Positions 17,649-27,129 of a DNA stretch of 64,000 nt are shown one piece after another. The translations under genes and the position numbers were made by a program. The stretch covers positions 434,001-498,000 of the forward strand of contig NZ_CP115463.1 of the NCBI RefSeq assembly GCF_027912495.1, given 5' to 3'. The DNA is from Caulobacter sp. NIBR1757 (GTDB lineage Bacteria > Pseudomonadota > Alphaproteobacteria > Caulobacterales > Caulobacteraceae). The notes under the pieces are model-generated. The model saw only the letters and a program-made list of their open reading frames with translations. It was not told where the DNA came from and did not search any database. The first letter of the stretch is position 1. Every line of letters starts with the position of its first letter.

Positions 17649-18506
17649 TCAGCCGAACCGGCCGGTGATGTAGTCCTGGGTCCGCGTCTCGCGCGGGTTG
17701 GTGAAGATGTCGCCGGTCAGGCCTTCCTCGACCAGGACGCCCATGTGGAAGAAGGCCGTGCGCTGGCTGACCCGCGCCGCCTGGGCCATCGAGTGGGTGA
17801 CGATAACGATGCAGTACTGGCGGCGCAGTTCGTCGATCAGTTCCTCGATCCGCGCCGTGGCGATGGGGTCGAGGGCCGAGCAGGGCTCATCCATCAGGAT
17901 GACGCGCGGCTGCACGGCGATGGCCCGGGCGATGACCAGGCGCTGCTGCTGGCCGCCCGACAGGCCGGTGCCCGGCGAATGCAGCCGGTCGGCGACCTCG
18001 GCCCACAGGCCGGCCTTCTTGAGCGAGGCCTCGACGATGCCCTCGATATCGACCTTGCTGCTGGCCAGGCCGTGGATGCGGGGGCCGTAGGCGACGTTCT
18101 CGAAGATCGACTTGGGGAAGGGGTTGGGCTTCTGGAACACCATGCCCACCCGGCTGCGCAGCACCACGGGATCGACGTCGCGGCCGTTGACGTCCTGGCC
18201 GTCGATCTCGATGCGGCCGGTGACCTTGGCGCCCGGGATGGTGTCGTTCATCCGGTTGATGCAGCGCAGGAAGGTCGACTTGCCACAGCCCGACGGGCCG
18301 ATGAAGGCGGTGACCGCCCGGTCGGGGATGTCGATGCTGATGTCGAACAGGGCCTGCTTGGTCCCGTAGAAGGCGTTGACCTTGTCACAGTGGATCTTCA
18401 CCCCGGCCGCCGGACCGGCGGTTTGGGTGGCGACGACCGGCGGCCGCAGCTGCGTGTCATGGGGCATGTCGGGTGTACCTTCGGCGGTATCTTGGGGGGC
18501 GGTCAT
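17649..18506 (-). CDS. pstB: Phosphate ABC transporter ATP-binding protein PstB
   Basis: PstB is the ATPase of the high-affinity phosphate importer. In its 285 residues, Walker A is GPSGCGKST, the Q-loop is [12 protein letters not shown], the signature is LSGGQQQRL, Walker B is [13 protein letters not shown] and the switch histidine is in [11 protein letters not shown]. An N-terminal extension of about 34 residues before the first strand is poorly conserved in type, so a start further in ([10 protein letters not shown]) is possible. It starts 1 base after the pstA stop. Confidence 0.96.
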   Translation of the reverse strand: MTAPQDTAEGTPDMPHDTQLRPPVVATQTAGPAAGVKIHCDKVNAFYGTKQALFDISIDIPDRAVTAFIGPSGCGKSTFLRCINRMNDTIPGAKVTGRIEIDGQDVNGRDVDPVVLRSRVGMVFQKPNPFPKSIFENVAYGPRIHGLASSKVDIEGIVEASLKKAGLWAEVADRLHSPGTGLSGGQQQRLVIARAIAVQPRVILMDEPCSALDPIATARIEELIDELRRQYCIVIVTHSMAQAARVSQRTAFFHMGVLVEEGLTGDIFTNPRETRTQDYITGRFG

Positions 18507-18507
18507 T

Positions 18508-19782
18508 TTACCACCTCTTCTCGAAGCGACGGCGCAGGATCACGGCCGCCGAATTCATCACGATCATGAACAGCAGCAGGACCATGATGGCCCCCGCCGT
18601 GCGTTCGTGGAAGGCCGCCTCGGCGGCGTTCTCCCACAGGAAGACCTGCACCGGCAGCACGCTGGCGGCGGACGCCAGGCTCTCGGGCAGGCCGGGGGTG
18701 AAGGCGACCATGCCGATCATCAGCAGCGGCGCGGTCTCGCCCAGCGCATGGGCCAGGGAAAGAATGACGCCGGTCATCACCCCCGGCATGGCCTGGGGCA
18801 GCACATGGTGGAACACCGTCTGGGTGCGGCTGGCGCCCATGCCCAAAGCCGCCTCGCGGATCGAGGGCGGCACCGCCTTCAGCGCCGCGCGGGTGGCGAT
18901 GATGATGGTCGGCAGGCTCATCAGGGCCAGCACCATGCCGCCGGTCAGCGGCGCCGAGCGCGGGAAGCCCAGCCAGTTGATGAACAGCACCAGGCCGAGC
19001 AGGCCGTAGACGATCGACGGCACGGCGGCGAGGTTGTTGATGTTGACCTCGATGAAGCCGCTCAACCGGCCCTTGGGCGAAAACTCCTCCAGCCAGACCG
19101 CCGCCAGAACCCCGACCGGCACGGCGATCAGCGCCGCCACCAGCAGCATCAGGGCCGAGCCAACCACGGCGCCCAGCACCCCGGCCTGTTCCGGCTCGGT
19201 GGAGTCCGACCGCGTGAAGAAGGCGCTGTTGAAGTGGGCCTTGACCGTGCCGTCGGCCTTCAGCCGGTCCAGCCAGTCCATCTGCCGGTCGGTCAGCTTG
19301 CGGTCGGCGGCCGGGGTCGAGCGTTCGATCTCGCCCTTGTAGTAGAGGTCGGCGTTGGCCTTCACGGGCACGGTCAGGGTGACCGTCTTGCCGATCAGCG
19401 ACGGGTCGGCCTTGATCTTGTCGAGCAGCTGGAAGCCGAGATCGCGGGACACCAGGTCCATCGCCTCGCCCGAGGCCAGGCCGAGCGCGTCGTCCGCCAC
19501 CTTCAGCCGCTTCAGCAGGTCGCCGCCGGCGATGTAGTCGAAATTGTTGCCCTCGAGGTCCGAGCGGTCGATCCGGGCCGGATCGAGATAGACGCTGGTG
19601 GTGATCGAATGGGTCCAGAAGGCCGTATAGCCCTGCTGCACCACCCGCCCGAGCAGCAGCACCAGGAAGCCCAGCGCGATGGCGATGGCGATGCGGCCAT
19701 ACCAGCGGAAACGGGCCTCGGCCGCGTGGCGCTTCTTCAGCCGCGCTTCGCCGGCCTTATCTGTAAGAGCCTGATCAGTCAT
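18508..19782 (-). CDS. pstA: Phosphate ABC transporter permease PstA
   Basis: This 424-residue inner-membrane permease has one N-terminal membrane segment (about 30-48). A periplasmic domain of about 150 residues follows (the DUF3333-type extension common in alphaproteobacteria). The six-helix permease core then carries the EAA loop ([21 protein letters not shown]). It pairs with PstC to form the channel. Its start overlaps the pstC end by 8 bases. No pstS gene for the binding protein is in the window. Confidence 0.95.
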   Translation of the reverse strand: MTDQALTDKAGEARLKKRHAAEARFRWYGRIAIAIALGFLVLLLGRVVQQGYTAFWTHSITTSVYLDPARIDRSDLEGNNFDYIAGGDLLKRLKVADDALGLASGEAMDLVSRDLGFQLLDKIKADPSLIGKTVTLTVPVKANADLYYKGEIERSTPAADRKLTDRQMDWLDRLKADGTVKAHFNSAFFTRSDSTEPEQAGVLGAVVGSALMLLVAALIAVPVGVLAAVWLEEFSPKGRLSGFIEVNINNLAAVPSIVYGLLGLVLFINWLGFPRSAPLTGGMVLALMSLPTIIIATRAALKAVPPSIREAALGMGASRTQTVFHHVLPQAMPGVMTGVILSLAHALGETAPLLMIGMVAFTPGLPESLASAASVLPVQVFLWENAAEAAFHERTAGAIMVLLLFMIVMNSAAVILRRRFEKRW

Positions 19783-21211
19783 AGGCCTGCCGGTATTTCT
19801 GGACGATGCGCAGGGCGATCACATTGAGCGCCAGGGTGACGGCGAACAGGGTCAGGCCGAGGCCGAACGCCGCCAGGGTGCGGGGGCTGTCGAACTCCTG
19901 GTCGCCGGTGAGGATCTCGACCATCTGGCGGGTGACGGTGGTCACCGAGTCCAGCGGGTTGGCGGTGATCCGCGCCTGCGATCCGGCCGCCATGGTGACG
20001 ATCATCGTCTCGCCGACGGCGCGGCTGATGGCCAGCAGCATGGCCCCCATAACGCCGGGCAGGGCGGCCGGCAGGATGACCCGCTTGACGGTCTCGGACT
20101 TGGTCGCGCCCATCGCATAGCTGCCATCGCGCAGGGACTGCGGCACGGCGTTGATGATGTCGTCCGACAGGCTGGAGATGTAGGGGATCAGCATGATGCC
20201 CATCACCACCCCGGCGGTCAGGGCCATCTCGTTCTGCACCGCCATCAGGTACTGGCCGAGCGGGTCCAGCGGCCCCTCGGCCAGCCAGCTGCCGATGTAG
20301 TTGAAGAAGCCCCGGAACAGCGGCCCGACGGTGAGGGCGGCGAAGAAGCCGTAGACCACGGTCGGCACCCCGGCCAGGATCTCCAGCAGCGGCTTGATGA
20401 TCCCGCGCGTCGTGCGGCCCGCGTACTCCGACAGATAGATGGCGCAGAACAGCCCGACCGGGGCGGCCACGCACATGGCGATGATCATCACCAGGAAGGT
20501 GCCGGCGAACAGCGGCACGGCCCCGAAGGCGCCCTTGGCGGCCACCTGGTCCTCGCGCATGGCGATCTGCGGCTGCCACTGCAGGCCGAACAGGAAGTCG
20601 AGCGGCGACACCGAGGCGAAGAAGCGCAGCGCCTCGTAAAGCAGGCTGGCGACGATGCCGACCGTGGTCAGCACGGCGATGGCCGAACAGGCCATCAGGG
20701 CGATGCTGATCCAGCCCTCGACCTGGTTGCGGGCCCGCAGGGTCGGCTTGATCCGCGGCCAGGACAGCAGGAAGCCGCCCAGCGCCAGCACGGCGGCCAG
20801 GGCGACGGCGGCGAAGGCGGCGAAACCGTTGAAGTCGCGCGCCTGCTGCGCCTTGGCGGTCAGGGCGGCGCGCTGGTCGGCGGTCCATTGGATGTTGCTG
20901 GGCGTCCGGCCGTCGGCGATGGCCTGGGCGTCGCTCCAGAAGGCCTGGGCGGTCTCGCTCGGTAGCGAGGCGACGGCGGCGGGCGGATCGGCGCTGAGCA
21001 GCGCCTCGCCCAGCCGCGGTCCGGCGGTCAGGAACAGGATGAGGATGAGGGCGGCCGGCACGCCGGTCCACAGCGCCACCCAGGTTCCGTAGTAGCCCGG
21101 GAGGCTATGCAATTCCGCCTTCGGCCCCAGGGCCGAGGCCCGCCGACGGCCCAGCACATAGACTCCAGCCGAGAAGGCCAGGAGGACGGCGAGCGCGAGG
21201 GTAAAAGACAT
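19775..21211 (-). CDS. pstC: Phosphate ABC transporter permease PstC
   Basis: This 478-residue inner-membrane permease has an N-terminal membrane segment (MSFTLALAVLLAFSAGVYVL), a second near residue 35-60, a periplasmic loop and a six-helix core with the EAA-type loop (DGSYAMGATKSETVKRVILP). The frame stays open to 21307, but that region holds the Pho boxes, so the ATG at 21211 is chosen. It is first in the pstC-pstA-pstB-phoU-phoB operon, which by its promoter should be induced by PhoB under phosphate limitation. Confidence 0.94.
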   Translation of the reverse strand: MSFTLALAVLLAFSAGVYVLGRRRASALGPKAELHSLPGYYGTWVALWTGVPAALILILFLTAGPRLGEALLSADPPAAVASLPSETAQAFWSDAQAIADGRTPSNIQWTADQRAALTAKAQQARDFNGFAAFAAVALAAVLALGGFLLSWPRIKPTLRARNQVEGWISIALMACSAIAVLTTVGIVASLLYEALRFFASVSPLDFLFGLQWQPQIAMREDQVAAKGAFGAVPLFAGTFLVMIIAMCVAAPVGLFCAIYLSEYAGRTTRGIIKPLLEILAGVPTVVYGFFAALTVGPLFRGFFNYIGSWLAEGPLDPLGQYLMAVQNEMALTAGVVMGIMLIPYISSLSDDIINAVPQSLRDGSYAMGATKSETVKRVILPAALPGVMGAMLLAISRAVGETMIVTMAAGSQARITANPLDSVTTVTRQMVEILTGDQEFDSPRTLAAFGLGLTLFAVTLALNVIALRIVQKYRQAYD

Positions 21212-21278
21212 TCTGTGCCCGGACGAGTCGCAGGGAGGAGGCTGCAGGCTCCCAATGACGCGCCTATGCTGGCCTTGC

Positions 21279-21307
21279 GCGACAGTTTCGTGACAGTTCG
21301 ATGACAA
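21279..21307 (-). promoter_or_regulatory. Pho box array upstream of pstC
   Basis: On the minus strand three 7-base units repeat every 11 bases: TTGTCAT-CGAA-CTGTCAC-GAAA-CTGTCGC. This matches the PhoB consensus CTGTCAT-N4-CTGTCAT and adds a third half-site. It ends 67 bases upstream of the pstC start, in the right place for PhoB activation of the operon, which itself includes phoB (positive feedback). Confidence 0.9.
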
Positions 21308-21532
21308 CGGGGGGAGGGGTTGATCTGCGTGATGAGGCAGCGGAAGTCAGTTACCCTGCGTTTCGAGTGACGGAGATCGTCTCGAAGTTCGCCAGAAGGG
21401 CAACAAGCCGTAAACACCCCCGAAACGATAAGAGCGCCGCCAGATCAAGCGGCAAATTCATCGAATCGAGGTCGAAATGAACGACACGCCCAATATTGAC
21501 GTTCAAAGGTGATTGTGTAGGAAGCGTCCCTC
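21308..21532. other. Non-coding stretch upstream of the Pho boxes
   Basis: This 225-base gap lies between the Pho boxes and the end of the next minus-strand gene. It is less G/C-rich than the surroundings and has no convincing ORF, hairpin terminator or repeat. A tiny ORF at 21476 (11 codons) is not supported. Confidence 0.5.
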
Positions 21533-22501
21533 CTAGGTGGAGCGATTATATTTGCTTACCATCCTCATTTCTATTTGCGGAACTTTGCCTTCCTCAAGCT
21601 CCCACAGACGTAACTGGGCCGGAAACAACTCGGCCGTCACTTCGGATACGTGTCGAGTGTCGGAAAAAAAGTCATTGTAGAACACCCACACGCGGAGGAT
21701 GAAGCGAGTCCTTCCTTCGGCAAGGTCTCGCAATTCCGCGATGGTCATCGTTGCGGGTCCAGTACCAATGCCCTGGCCCGGCGCGGCAAAACTGAGGTGG
21801 TCGTTTCGATCGACCGGGTCCAACAATTCCGGCCCCTCGGTGTCGAAATCTGGCGGTACGCGCAGCAGGCGCATAGAACCGCCAGCGTTCAAGGCCGGCG
21901 TCTGTCCAACATTCTTCCAATGGGTTCGAAAGCCAACGCCCCACGGCTTGCCATCATCGCCAATCATCAACCCCGTGATCGTGGATTCAGACCCCATCCA
22001 CGCCCGAAGCTGAGTTTCGGCGGTCCTCTTGGCACCCTCAAGAGAGGCTCGGGCAATGGCGTTGGCTTCAAGTACTGCACTCGTGGCGCGGCCGGTGTCT
22101 TCAACAGCTTCTCTCGTCGCCTCCAAAGTGCCCCTGACGTAGAGAAGTGCCCAGATCGTGGCACCAGTGGTCACGGCGCTCAAGATCAGAGCCATGAGGC
22201 TGAAAAGCGCTAGCTGTTCCTGAACATTTAAATCCTGCTGGTCGTGGGATTGATCTACAAGGGCGACTACTTCTTTGTGAACGCAGTCAGCAATTTCAAC
22301 CGGCGTTCCCCGTGCACAGACGAGGGGGATGCTCTTCCCGACCCCCTCTCGCCTATAGGCGGCTGCGGCATTCTCGCGGCCACGTTGCTCTCCCATATGT
22401 GACGCGAGCATCCCGACAAGCAGTACTGCGCAAAGGGCGGCAACGAGCGAGAAGATGGCCTCTAAAGGCGTGAATTTTCGACGCCGGCCGCTGTCAGACA
22501 T
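21533..22501 (-). CDS. Hypothetical membrane protein of atypical base composition
   Basis: From the ATG at 22501 (MSDSGRRRKFTPLEAIFSLV) this is 322 residues. One membrane segment lies near residues 15-35 and a second near 97-120, followed by a helical stretch (YVRGTLEATREAVEDTGRAT) and a C-terminal soluble domain of about 170 residues with mixed strands. The family is not recognised; similar two-helix plus soluble-domain proteins are common accessory genes. Its codons use A/T in third positions far more often than the neighbours, suggesting recent transfer. It lies between the pst operon and purD with no apparent partner. Confidence 0.75.
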   Translation of the reverse strand: MSDSGRRRKFTPLEAIFSLVAALCAVLLVGMLASHMGEQRGRENAAAAYRREGVGKSIPLVCARGTPVEIADCVHKEVVALVDQSHDQQDLNVQEQLALFSLMALILSAVTTGATIWALLYVRGTLEATREAVEDTGRATSAVLEANAIARASLEGAKRTAETQLRAWMGSESTITGLMIGDDGKPWGVGFRTHWKNVGQTPALNAGGSMRLLRVPPDFDTEGPELLDPVDRNDHLSFAAPGQGIGTGPATMTIAELRDLAEGRTRFILRVWVFYNDFFSDTRHVSEVTAELFPAQLRLWELEEGKVPQIEMRMVSKYNRST

Positions 22502-22660
22502 TGAACCAGAATAGCCCCAGTAGATCCGCCCCAAGTGATCTTGATCCACAGATTAGGTTCTGTCTCGCTTATTCCGATAGCCTTGATGGTCCGCACCTCT
22601 TTCGCGCGACTTGGGTCGCGCCTTGACCTTTGGCCGACGGATGCGTCAAACCGCCCTCCC

Positions 22661-23926
22661 ATGAACGTCCTCCTCATCGGATCCGGCGGGCGCGAACACG
22701 CGCTGGCCTGGAAGATCGTCCAGTCGCCCATGCTGACCCGCCTGGTCGCCGCCCCGGGCAACCCCGGCATCGCCGAGCTCTGCGAGTGCCGCGACATCAA
22801 GGCCAACGACGTCCCGGCCCTTGTCGCCCTGGCAAAAGAGATCGCCGCCGATCTCGTCGTCGTCGGCCCGGAGATCGCGCTCGAAGCCGGCATCGCCGAC
22901 GCCCTGGCGAAGGAAGGCATCCCCTGCTTCGGGGCCAGCCAGTCGGCCGCCCGGCTGGAGACCTCCAAGGCCTTCACCAAGGACTTCTGCGCCCGCCATG
23001 GCCTGCCGACCGCCGCCTACGGCGTGTTCGAAACCGCCCAGGCGGCCGATGCTTTCCTCGACACCCTGACCGCCCCCTTCGTGATCAAGGCCGACGGCCT
23101 GGCGGCCGGCAAGGGCGTGGTCATCGCCCAGAGCCGGGCCGAGGCCGACGCCGCCGTCCTCGACATGCTGGGCGGCCGCTTCGGCACGGCCGGGGCCCGC
23201 GTGGTCATCGAGGAATTCATGGTCGGCGAGGAGGTCTCCCTGTTCGCCCTCTGCGACGGCCAGTCCGCCGTCCTCTTCGGCCAGGCCCAGGACCACAAGC
23301 GCGCCTATGACGGCGACCTCGGCCCCAACACCGGCGGCATGGGCACCTACAGCCCGGCGCCCGTCCTCACCGACGCCCTGCTCGAACAGGCCTTCGACGA
23401 ACTCATCGCCCCGACCGTGCGCGGCATGGCGGCCGAGGGAAACCCCTATGTCGGCGTCCTCTACGCCGGGCTGATGCTGACCGACACGGGTCCGAAGCTC
23501 GTCGAATACAATGCCCGCTTCGGCGACCCCGAATGCCAGGTGCTGATGCTGCGCCTGGCCGACGACATCCTGCCCTGGCTGCAGGCCACCGCCACCGGGA
23601 CCCTGTCGCGGCTCAGCGGTCCGACCTTCCGCGACGAGGCCGCCGTCTGCGTGGTCATGGCCGCCGAGGGCTATCCTGACGCCCCGGTGAGCGGCGCCGT
23701 CATCCGCGGCGCCGCCAGCGACTTCGGCGGCGAGGCGGTCGTCTTCCACGCCGGCACGACCCGCGACGCCGACGGAAACCTGCGCGCCTCCGGCGGCCGG
23801 GTGCTCAACGTCTGCGCCCTCGGCGCCACCCTGCACGAGGCCCGCGACCTGGCCTACGCCGCCGTCGGCGCCATCGACCTGCCGGGCGGTTTCCATCGTT
23901 CCGACATCGGCTGGCGGGCCCTGTAG
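22661..23926 (+). CDS. purD: Phosphoribosylamine-glycine ligase
   Basis: PurD catalyses the second step of purine synthesis, joining glycine to phosphoribosylamine with ATP. The 421-residue protein has the usual length and motifs: the N-terminal MNVLLIGSGGREHALAWK, GNPGIAE, the ATP-grasp segment PFVIKADGLAAGKGVVIA, GPNTGGMGTYSPAP and VEYNARFGDPECQVLM. The ATG at 22661 begins the canonical N-terminus, although the frame is open further upstream. It stands alone. Confidence 0.97.
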   Translation: MNVLLIGSGGREHALAWKIVQSPMLTRLVAAPGNPGIAELCECRDIKANDVPALVALAKEIAADLVVVGPEIALEAGIADALAKEGIPCFGASQSAARLETSKAFTKDFCARHGLPTAAYGVFETAQAADAFLDTLTAPFVIKADGLAAGKGVVIAQSRAEADAAVLDMLGGRFGTAGARVVIEEFMVGEEVSLFALCDGQSAVLFGQAQDHKRAYDGDLGPNTGGMGTYSPAPVLTDALLEQAFDELIAPTVRGMAAEGNPYVGVLYAGLMLTDTGPKLVEYNARFGDPECQVLMLRLADDILPWLQATATGTLSRLSGPTFRDEAAVCVVMAAEGYPDAPVSGAVIRGAASDFGGEAVVFHAGTTRDADGNLRASGGRVLNVCALGATLHEARDLAYAAVGAIDLPGGFHRSDIGWRAL

Positions 23927-24230
23927 AATTTTACCCGGGCGAAATTATCGCGGCTTTCGGGCGCCCATCGGGGTCCCGTTGGTCGCGGTAGCCCCGGCCG
24001 GCCTCCCGCCGACCTACAATCGCACACCCGCGACCCCGCCCCGACCTACGCTTCGACCTACAGCCAGCGACAGGCGGCCACCCGGAAGAGACAGTCTTTT
24101 CAATCGCCTGCCGGATATTCACCGCTGTCGCCCCGCGCGGCGCCTTATAATGTGGGTCCGCTTCGATAGGGCCGGTGCAGCCTACGACCGCAAGCCGCGT
24201 TAGACTGCCGCCAGCCAACAGAGACCCCCC
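23927..24230. other. Gap between purD and the phospholipase D gene
   Basis: About 300 bases without a convincing gene. An open frame at 23979-24203 encodes a proline- and arginine-rich composition typical of non-coding high-GC DNA and is not called. No terminator or known operator was recognised. The promoter of the downstream gene presumably lies in the more A/T-rich 24090-24200 part. Confidence 0.5.
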
Positions 24231-25799
24231 ATGAGCCGCGAAGACCCCCTGCTGAAACCGGGCGACACCTGCTGGCGCATAGACAAGGCCGACCGGGTGT
24301 CCTTCCTGGTCGATGGCGCGGACTATTTCGCGGCGGTCAAACAGGCGATGCTGTCGGCCAGACAATCGATCTGGCTGCTGGCCTGGGTGTTCGATCCCCT
24401 GACCCGCTTCGAGCCCGACCGGGTGGAGCGCAGCCGCGATCCGCAGAACCCCGACCGCCTGGGCCAGCTGCTGCGCCGGCTGTCGGCCCTCAACCCGGCG
24501 CTCGACGTGCGCATCCTGGCCTGGGACATGCCGCCGCTGATCGCCATGACCCAGCGCTTTCCGGGCCAGCGGGCGAAACGGTATTTCGAGGGCTCGGCGG
24601 TCAAGTTCCGGCTCGACAACAGCCTGCCGATGAGCGCCTGCCACCATCAGAAGGTGCTGGTCATCGACGGCCGCCTCAGCTTCATCAGCGGCGGCGACCT
24701 GGGGGCCGACCGCTGGGACACCTGCGACCACCTCGACGAGGACCCCAACCGCCGCCTGCCCTGGGGCGAGCGCTACCCGGCCCGGCACGACGTGGCGATG
24801 ATGGCCGAGGGCCCGGTGGCCCAGAGCTGCGCCGAGCTGTTCGTCGAGCGCTGGGCCAGCAGCGGCGGCGGCGACCTGCCGATGCCCGAGATGGCCGAGC
24901 ATTCCCCCTGGCCCAAGGACTTCGCCGAGGACCTGGTTGGCGTCGAGGTCGCCCTGACCCGCACCCAGCCGCGCTGGAAAGACCTGCCGGAGACCCAGGA
25001 GGGCTACCGCCTGCACCTCGACTGCATCGCCAGCGCCCGGCGGACCATCTTCCTGGAGAACCAGTACCTGGCCTCGCCGATGATCGTCGCCGCCCTGTGC
25101 CGGCGGCTGGAGGAGCCGGACGGGCCGGAGGTCATCGCCATCGGCCCCAGCGCCAGTCCCAGCTTCTTCGACCGCATGACCATGGACAGCGCCCGCTCGC
25201 AGGCCATCAACCTGCTGGAGCAGTCTGACCACTACCATCGCTTCCGCGCCTTCACCGCCCGCACGGCCCACGACAAGCCGATCATCGTCCATTCGAAGGT
25301 GTCGATCTTCGACGACCGCCTGTTGCGCATCGGCTCGGCCAACCTCAACAACCGCTCCGGCGGGCTCGACACCGAGGTCGATGCGGTGATCGAGGCGCCC
25401 GATGGGCCTGAGGGAGCGGAGACCCGCCGCACCATCGCCGCCTTCCGCACCATGCTGATCGGCCACTATTTCGGGAAGGGTCTGGGCGAAACCCGGGAGG
25501 CGATCCGCGAAACCGGTTCGGTCGCCGGCGCCATTGACGCCCTCGACGGTCATCCGCGCCGGCTGCTGCCCATCGACCGCACGCCAATCAGTCCGCTGGG
25601 CCGCTTCGTCTCGAGCTGGGCGCTGGGGGATCCGCTGTCGGCGTCGGATGCCTGGCGGCCGTGGATCCGGCGGGCCCGGATCAGGCAGGCGCTGGAGTGT
25701 CTTCCGGCGCCCGTGGCGGGATCTCCACCTCGACGATCAGAGGAAGATGGTCAGACGCCCGTCGCGCCTCCGGATCGAAAGGCGACTCCACCCTGGTGA
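24231..25799 (+). CDS. Phospholipase D-family protein (two HKD motifs)
   Basis: This 522-residue protein has two HKD catalytic motifs, CHHQKVLVIDG near residue 138 and VHSKVSIFDDRLLRIGSANL near residue 353. It therefore has the full two-half active site of the phospholipase D superfamily, which hydrolyses or transfers phosphodiester bonds in lipids. No signal peptide is seen. It resembles long cytosolic PLD-like enzymes of proteobacteria that are linked or fused to endonuclease/exonuclease/phosphatase domains. Here such a domain is encoded by the next gene on the opposite strand. The last 40 codons overlap that convergent gene by 119 bases, which is unusual. Confidence 0.9.
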   Translation: MSREDPLLKPGDTCWRIDKADRVSFLVDGADYFAAVKQAMLSARQSIWLLAWVFDPLTRFEPDRVERSRDPQNPDRLGQLLRRLSALNPALDVRILAWDMPPLIAMTQRFPGQRAKRYFEGSAVKFRLDNSLPMSACHHQKVLVIDGRLSFISGGDLGADRWDTCDHLDEDPNRRLPWGERYPARHDVAMMAEGPVAQSCAELFVERWASSGGGDLPMPEMAEHSPWPKDFAEDLVGVEVALTRTQPRWKDLPETQEGYRLHLDCIASARRTIFLENQYLASPMIVAALCRRLEEPDGPEVIAIGPSASPSFFDRMTMDSARSQAINLLEQSDHYHRFRAFTARTAHDKPIIVHSKVSIFDDRLLRIGSANLNNRSGGLDTEVDAVIEAPDGPEGAETRRTIAAFRTMLIGHYFGKGLGETREAIRETGSVAGAIDALDGHPRRLLPIDRTPISPLGRFVSSWALGDPLSASDAWRPWIRRARIRQALECLPAPVAGSPPRRSEEDGQTPVAPPDRKATPPW

Positions 25800-26445
25800 C
25801 CTTGATGCCCGGCGACACGAAGACGTGGTCGATGCGCATGAAGGGAAAGCCGCTGGGATAGGTCGACATCGGCGCGCCGGGCCACTGCAGCTGGGCGTCC
25901 TGGATGGCGGCGGCGCAGATCCGGTAGGGCTGCTGGAAGGGGGTGGCGTTGAAGTCGCCCATCAGGATGCCGGGCCTGGTGAACTTCTCGTCGGCCATCC
26001 AGTCGGCGACCAGGGCGGTGGCCTGTTTCTTCTGTTCCTGCGGGATGAGGCCCAGATGGGTGTTGATGACCTGCAGCTCCTGGCCGTCGGGCAGGGTGAC
26101 GGCGATCCACACCGCGCCGCGCGGCTCCAGGGCCCTGATCTTCGGATAGCCGGGCAGGGGGCCGGCCCGCACCAGCCGCTCGGGCAGGGTGGTGAGCAGG
26201 GCGTCGCCGTAGCGTTCCTCCTCGATATGCATGGCGGCGTTGAAGTGGCTGCGCATGGAAAGGAGTTCGCCCAGCCTGTGGGCCTGATCGACATGGCCGG
26301 TCCGCTTGCGGCCGACGTCCAGCTCCTGCAGGCCGACGATGTCCGGCTTGGCGGCCGCGATCACCCGGGCGCAGCGCTCCACATCCAGCCTTTTGTCGAC
26401 GCCCACGCAGCGGTGGACGTTCCAGGTCATCAGGCGAAGCTTCAT
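25681..26445 (-). CDS. Endonuclease/exonuclease/phosphatase-family protein
   Basis: This 254-residue protein has the EEP fold. It starts MKLRLMTWNVHRCVGVDKRL, carries IVGLQELDV (metal-binding Glu), QVINTHLGL, ILMGDFNATPFQ (catalytic Asp/Asn) and ends near RASDHLPLIVEVEI with the SDHLP catalytic His. Members cleave nucleic acids or phospholipid and inositol phosphates. The ATG at 26445 overlaps the stop of metW (ATGA). Its 3' end runs into the convergent phospholipase D gene, a recurrent functional neighbour. Confidence 0.9.
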   Translation of the reverse strand: MKLRLMTWNVHRCVGVDKRLDVERCARVIAAAKPDIVGLQELDVGRKRTGHVDQAHRLGELLSMRSHFNAAMHIEEERYGDALLTTLPERLVRAGPLPGYPKIRALEPRGAVWIAVTLPDGQELQVINTHLGLIPQEQKKQATALVADWMADEKFTRPGILMGDFNATPFQQPYRICAAAIQDAQLQWPGAPMSTYPSGFPFMRIDHVFVSPGIKVTRVESPFDPEARRASDHLPLIVEVEIPPRAPEDTPAPA

Positions 26446-27095
26446 GACCCGAAGAGATCGCGCGGCGGGTCCGATGGTTCCGGTTCCGGGTCGGGTTGCC
26501 GACGGCTGAGCAGGAAGAGGGCGTTCTCGGCCCGCCAGTTCTCGATCCCCCGGGCCGGGTCGATCGGCCGGGCCGCCTGGCCCCGCGCCAGGGCGGCGCA
26601 GTGCTCGGTGCGCAGGTCCAGGTCTTCGGTCAGGGCGTTGAAGTCGGCCAGGCTGCAGAGGTGGATGTTGGGCGTCGACCACCAGGGCTCGGGCAGGGCC
26701 CGGGTCTCCGGCATCCGGCCCCGCGCCATCAGGCTCCAGCGCACCCGCCAGTGGCCGAAGTTGGGAAAGGAGACGATGGCCCGGTCGGCGATCCGCAACA
26801 GCTCGCTCAGCACATGCCGCGGATTGCGGGTCGCCTGCAGGGTCTGGCTGAGGATGGCGTAGTCGAAGGCCCGGGTGGGAAAGGCGTCCAGGTCCCGGTC
26901 GGCGTCGCCCTGCACCACGGCCAGCCCCCGCGCCAGGCAGGCCGAGACGCCCGAGGCCTCCAGCTCCAGCCCCCGGCCCTGCGCCTGCTTCTCGCGGACC
27001 AGCAGCTCCAGCAGCTCGCCTTCGCCGCAGCCGACATCGATCACCCGGGCGCCGGGACGCACCAGCCGCAGGATTTCGCGGAAGTCTTCTCTCAC
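26442..27095 (-). CDS. metW: MetW-type SAM-dependent methyltransferase
   Basis: MetW usually partners homoserine O-acyltransferase (MetX) in methionine synthesis. The 217-residue protein starts with GTG and has the SAM-binding motif VIDVGCGEGELLELL, then VVQGDADRDLDAFPTRAFDY and LSQTLQATRNPRHVLSELLR, with SFPNFGHWRVRW, the diagnostic MetW segment. The order metX-metW on the minus strand is the classic one, but a 123-bp repeat element separates them here. The C-terminal tail (PDPEPEPSDPPRD) is acidic and likely disordered. Confidence 0.93.
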   Translation of the reverse strand: MREDFREILRLVRPGARVIDVGCGEGELLELLVREKQAQGRGLELEASGVSACLARGLAVVQGDADRDLDAFPTRAFDYAILSQTLQATRNPRHVLSELLRIADRAIVSFPNFGHWRVRWSLMARGRMPETRALPEPWWSTPNIHLCSLADFNALTEDLDLRTEHCAALARGQAARPIDPARGIENWRAENALFLLSRRQPDPEPEPSDPPRDLFGS

Positions 27096-27129
27096 AGGAA
27101 GCTCTCCCCCGGGATCGCCATACCCCGTC

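Noticed and set aside
23979..24203. 74-codon ORF between purD and the phospholipase D gene
   Set aside because: It has Pro/Arg/Thr-rich content, no ribosome-binding site and no family-like sequence; the region is treated as non-coding.
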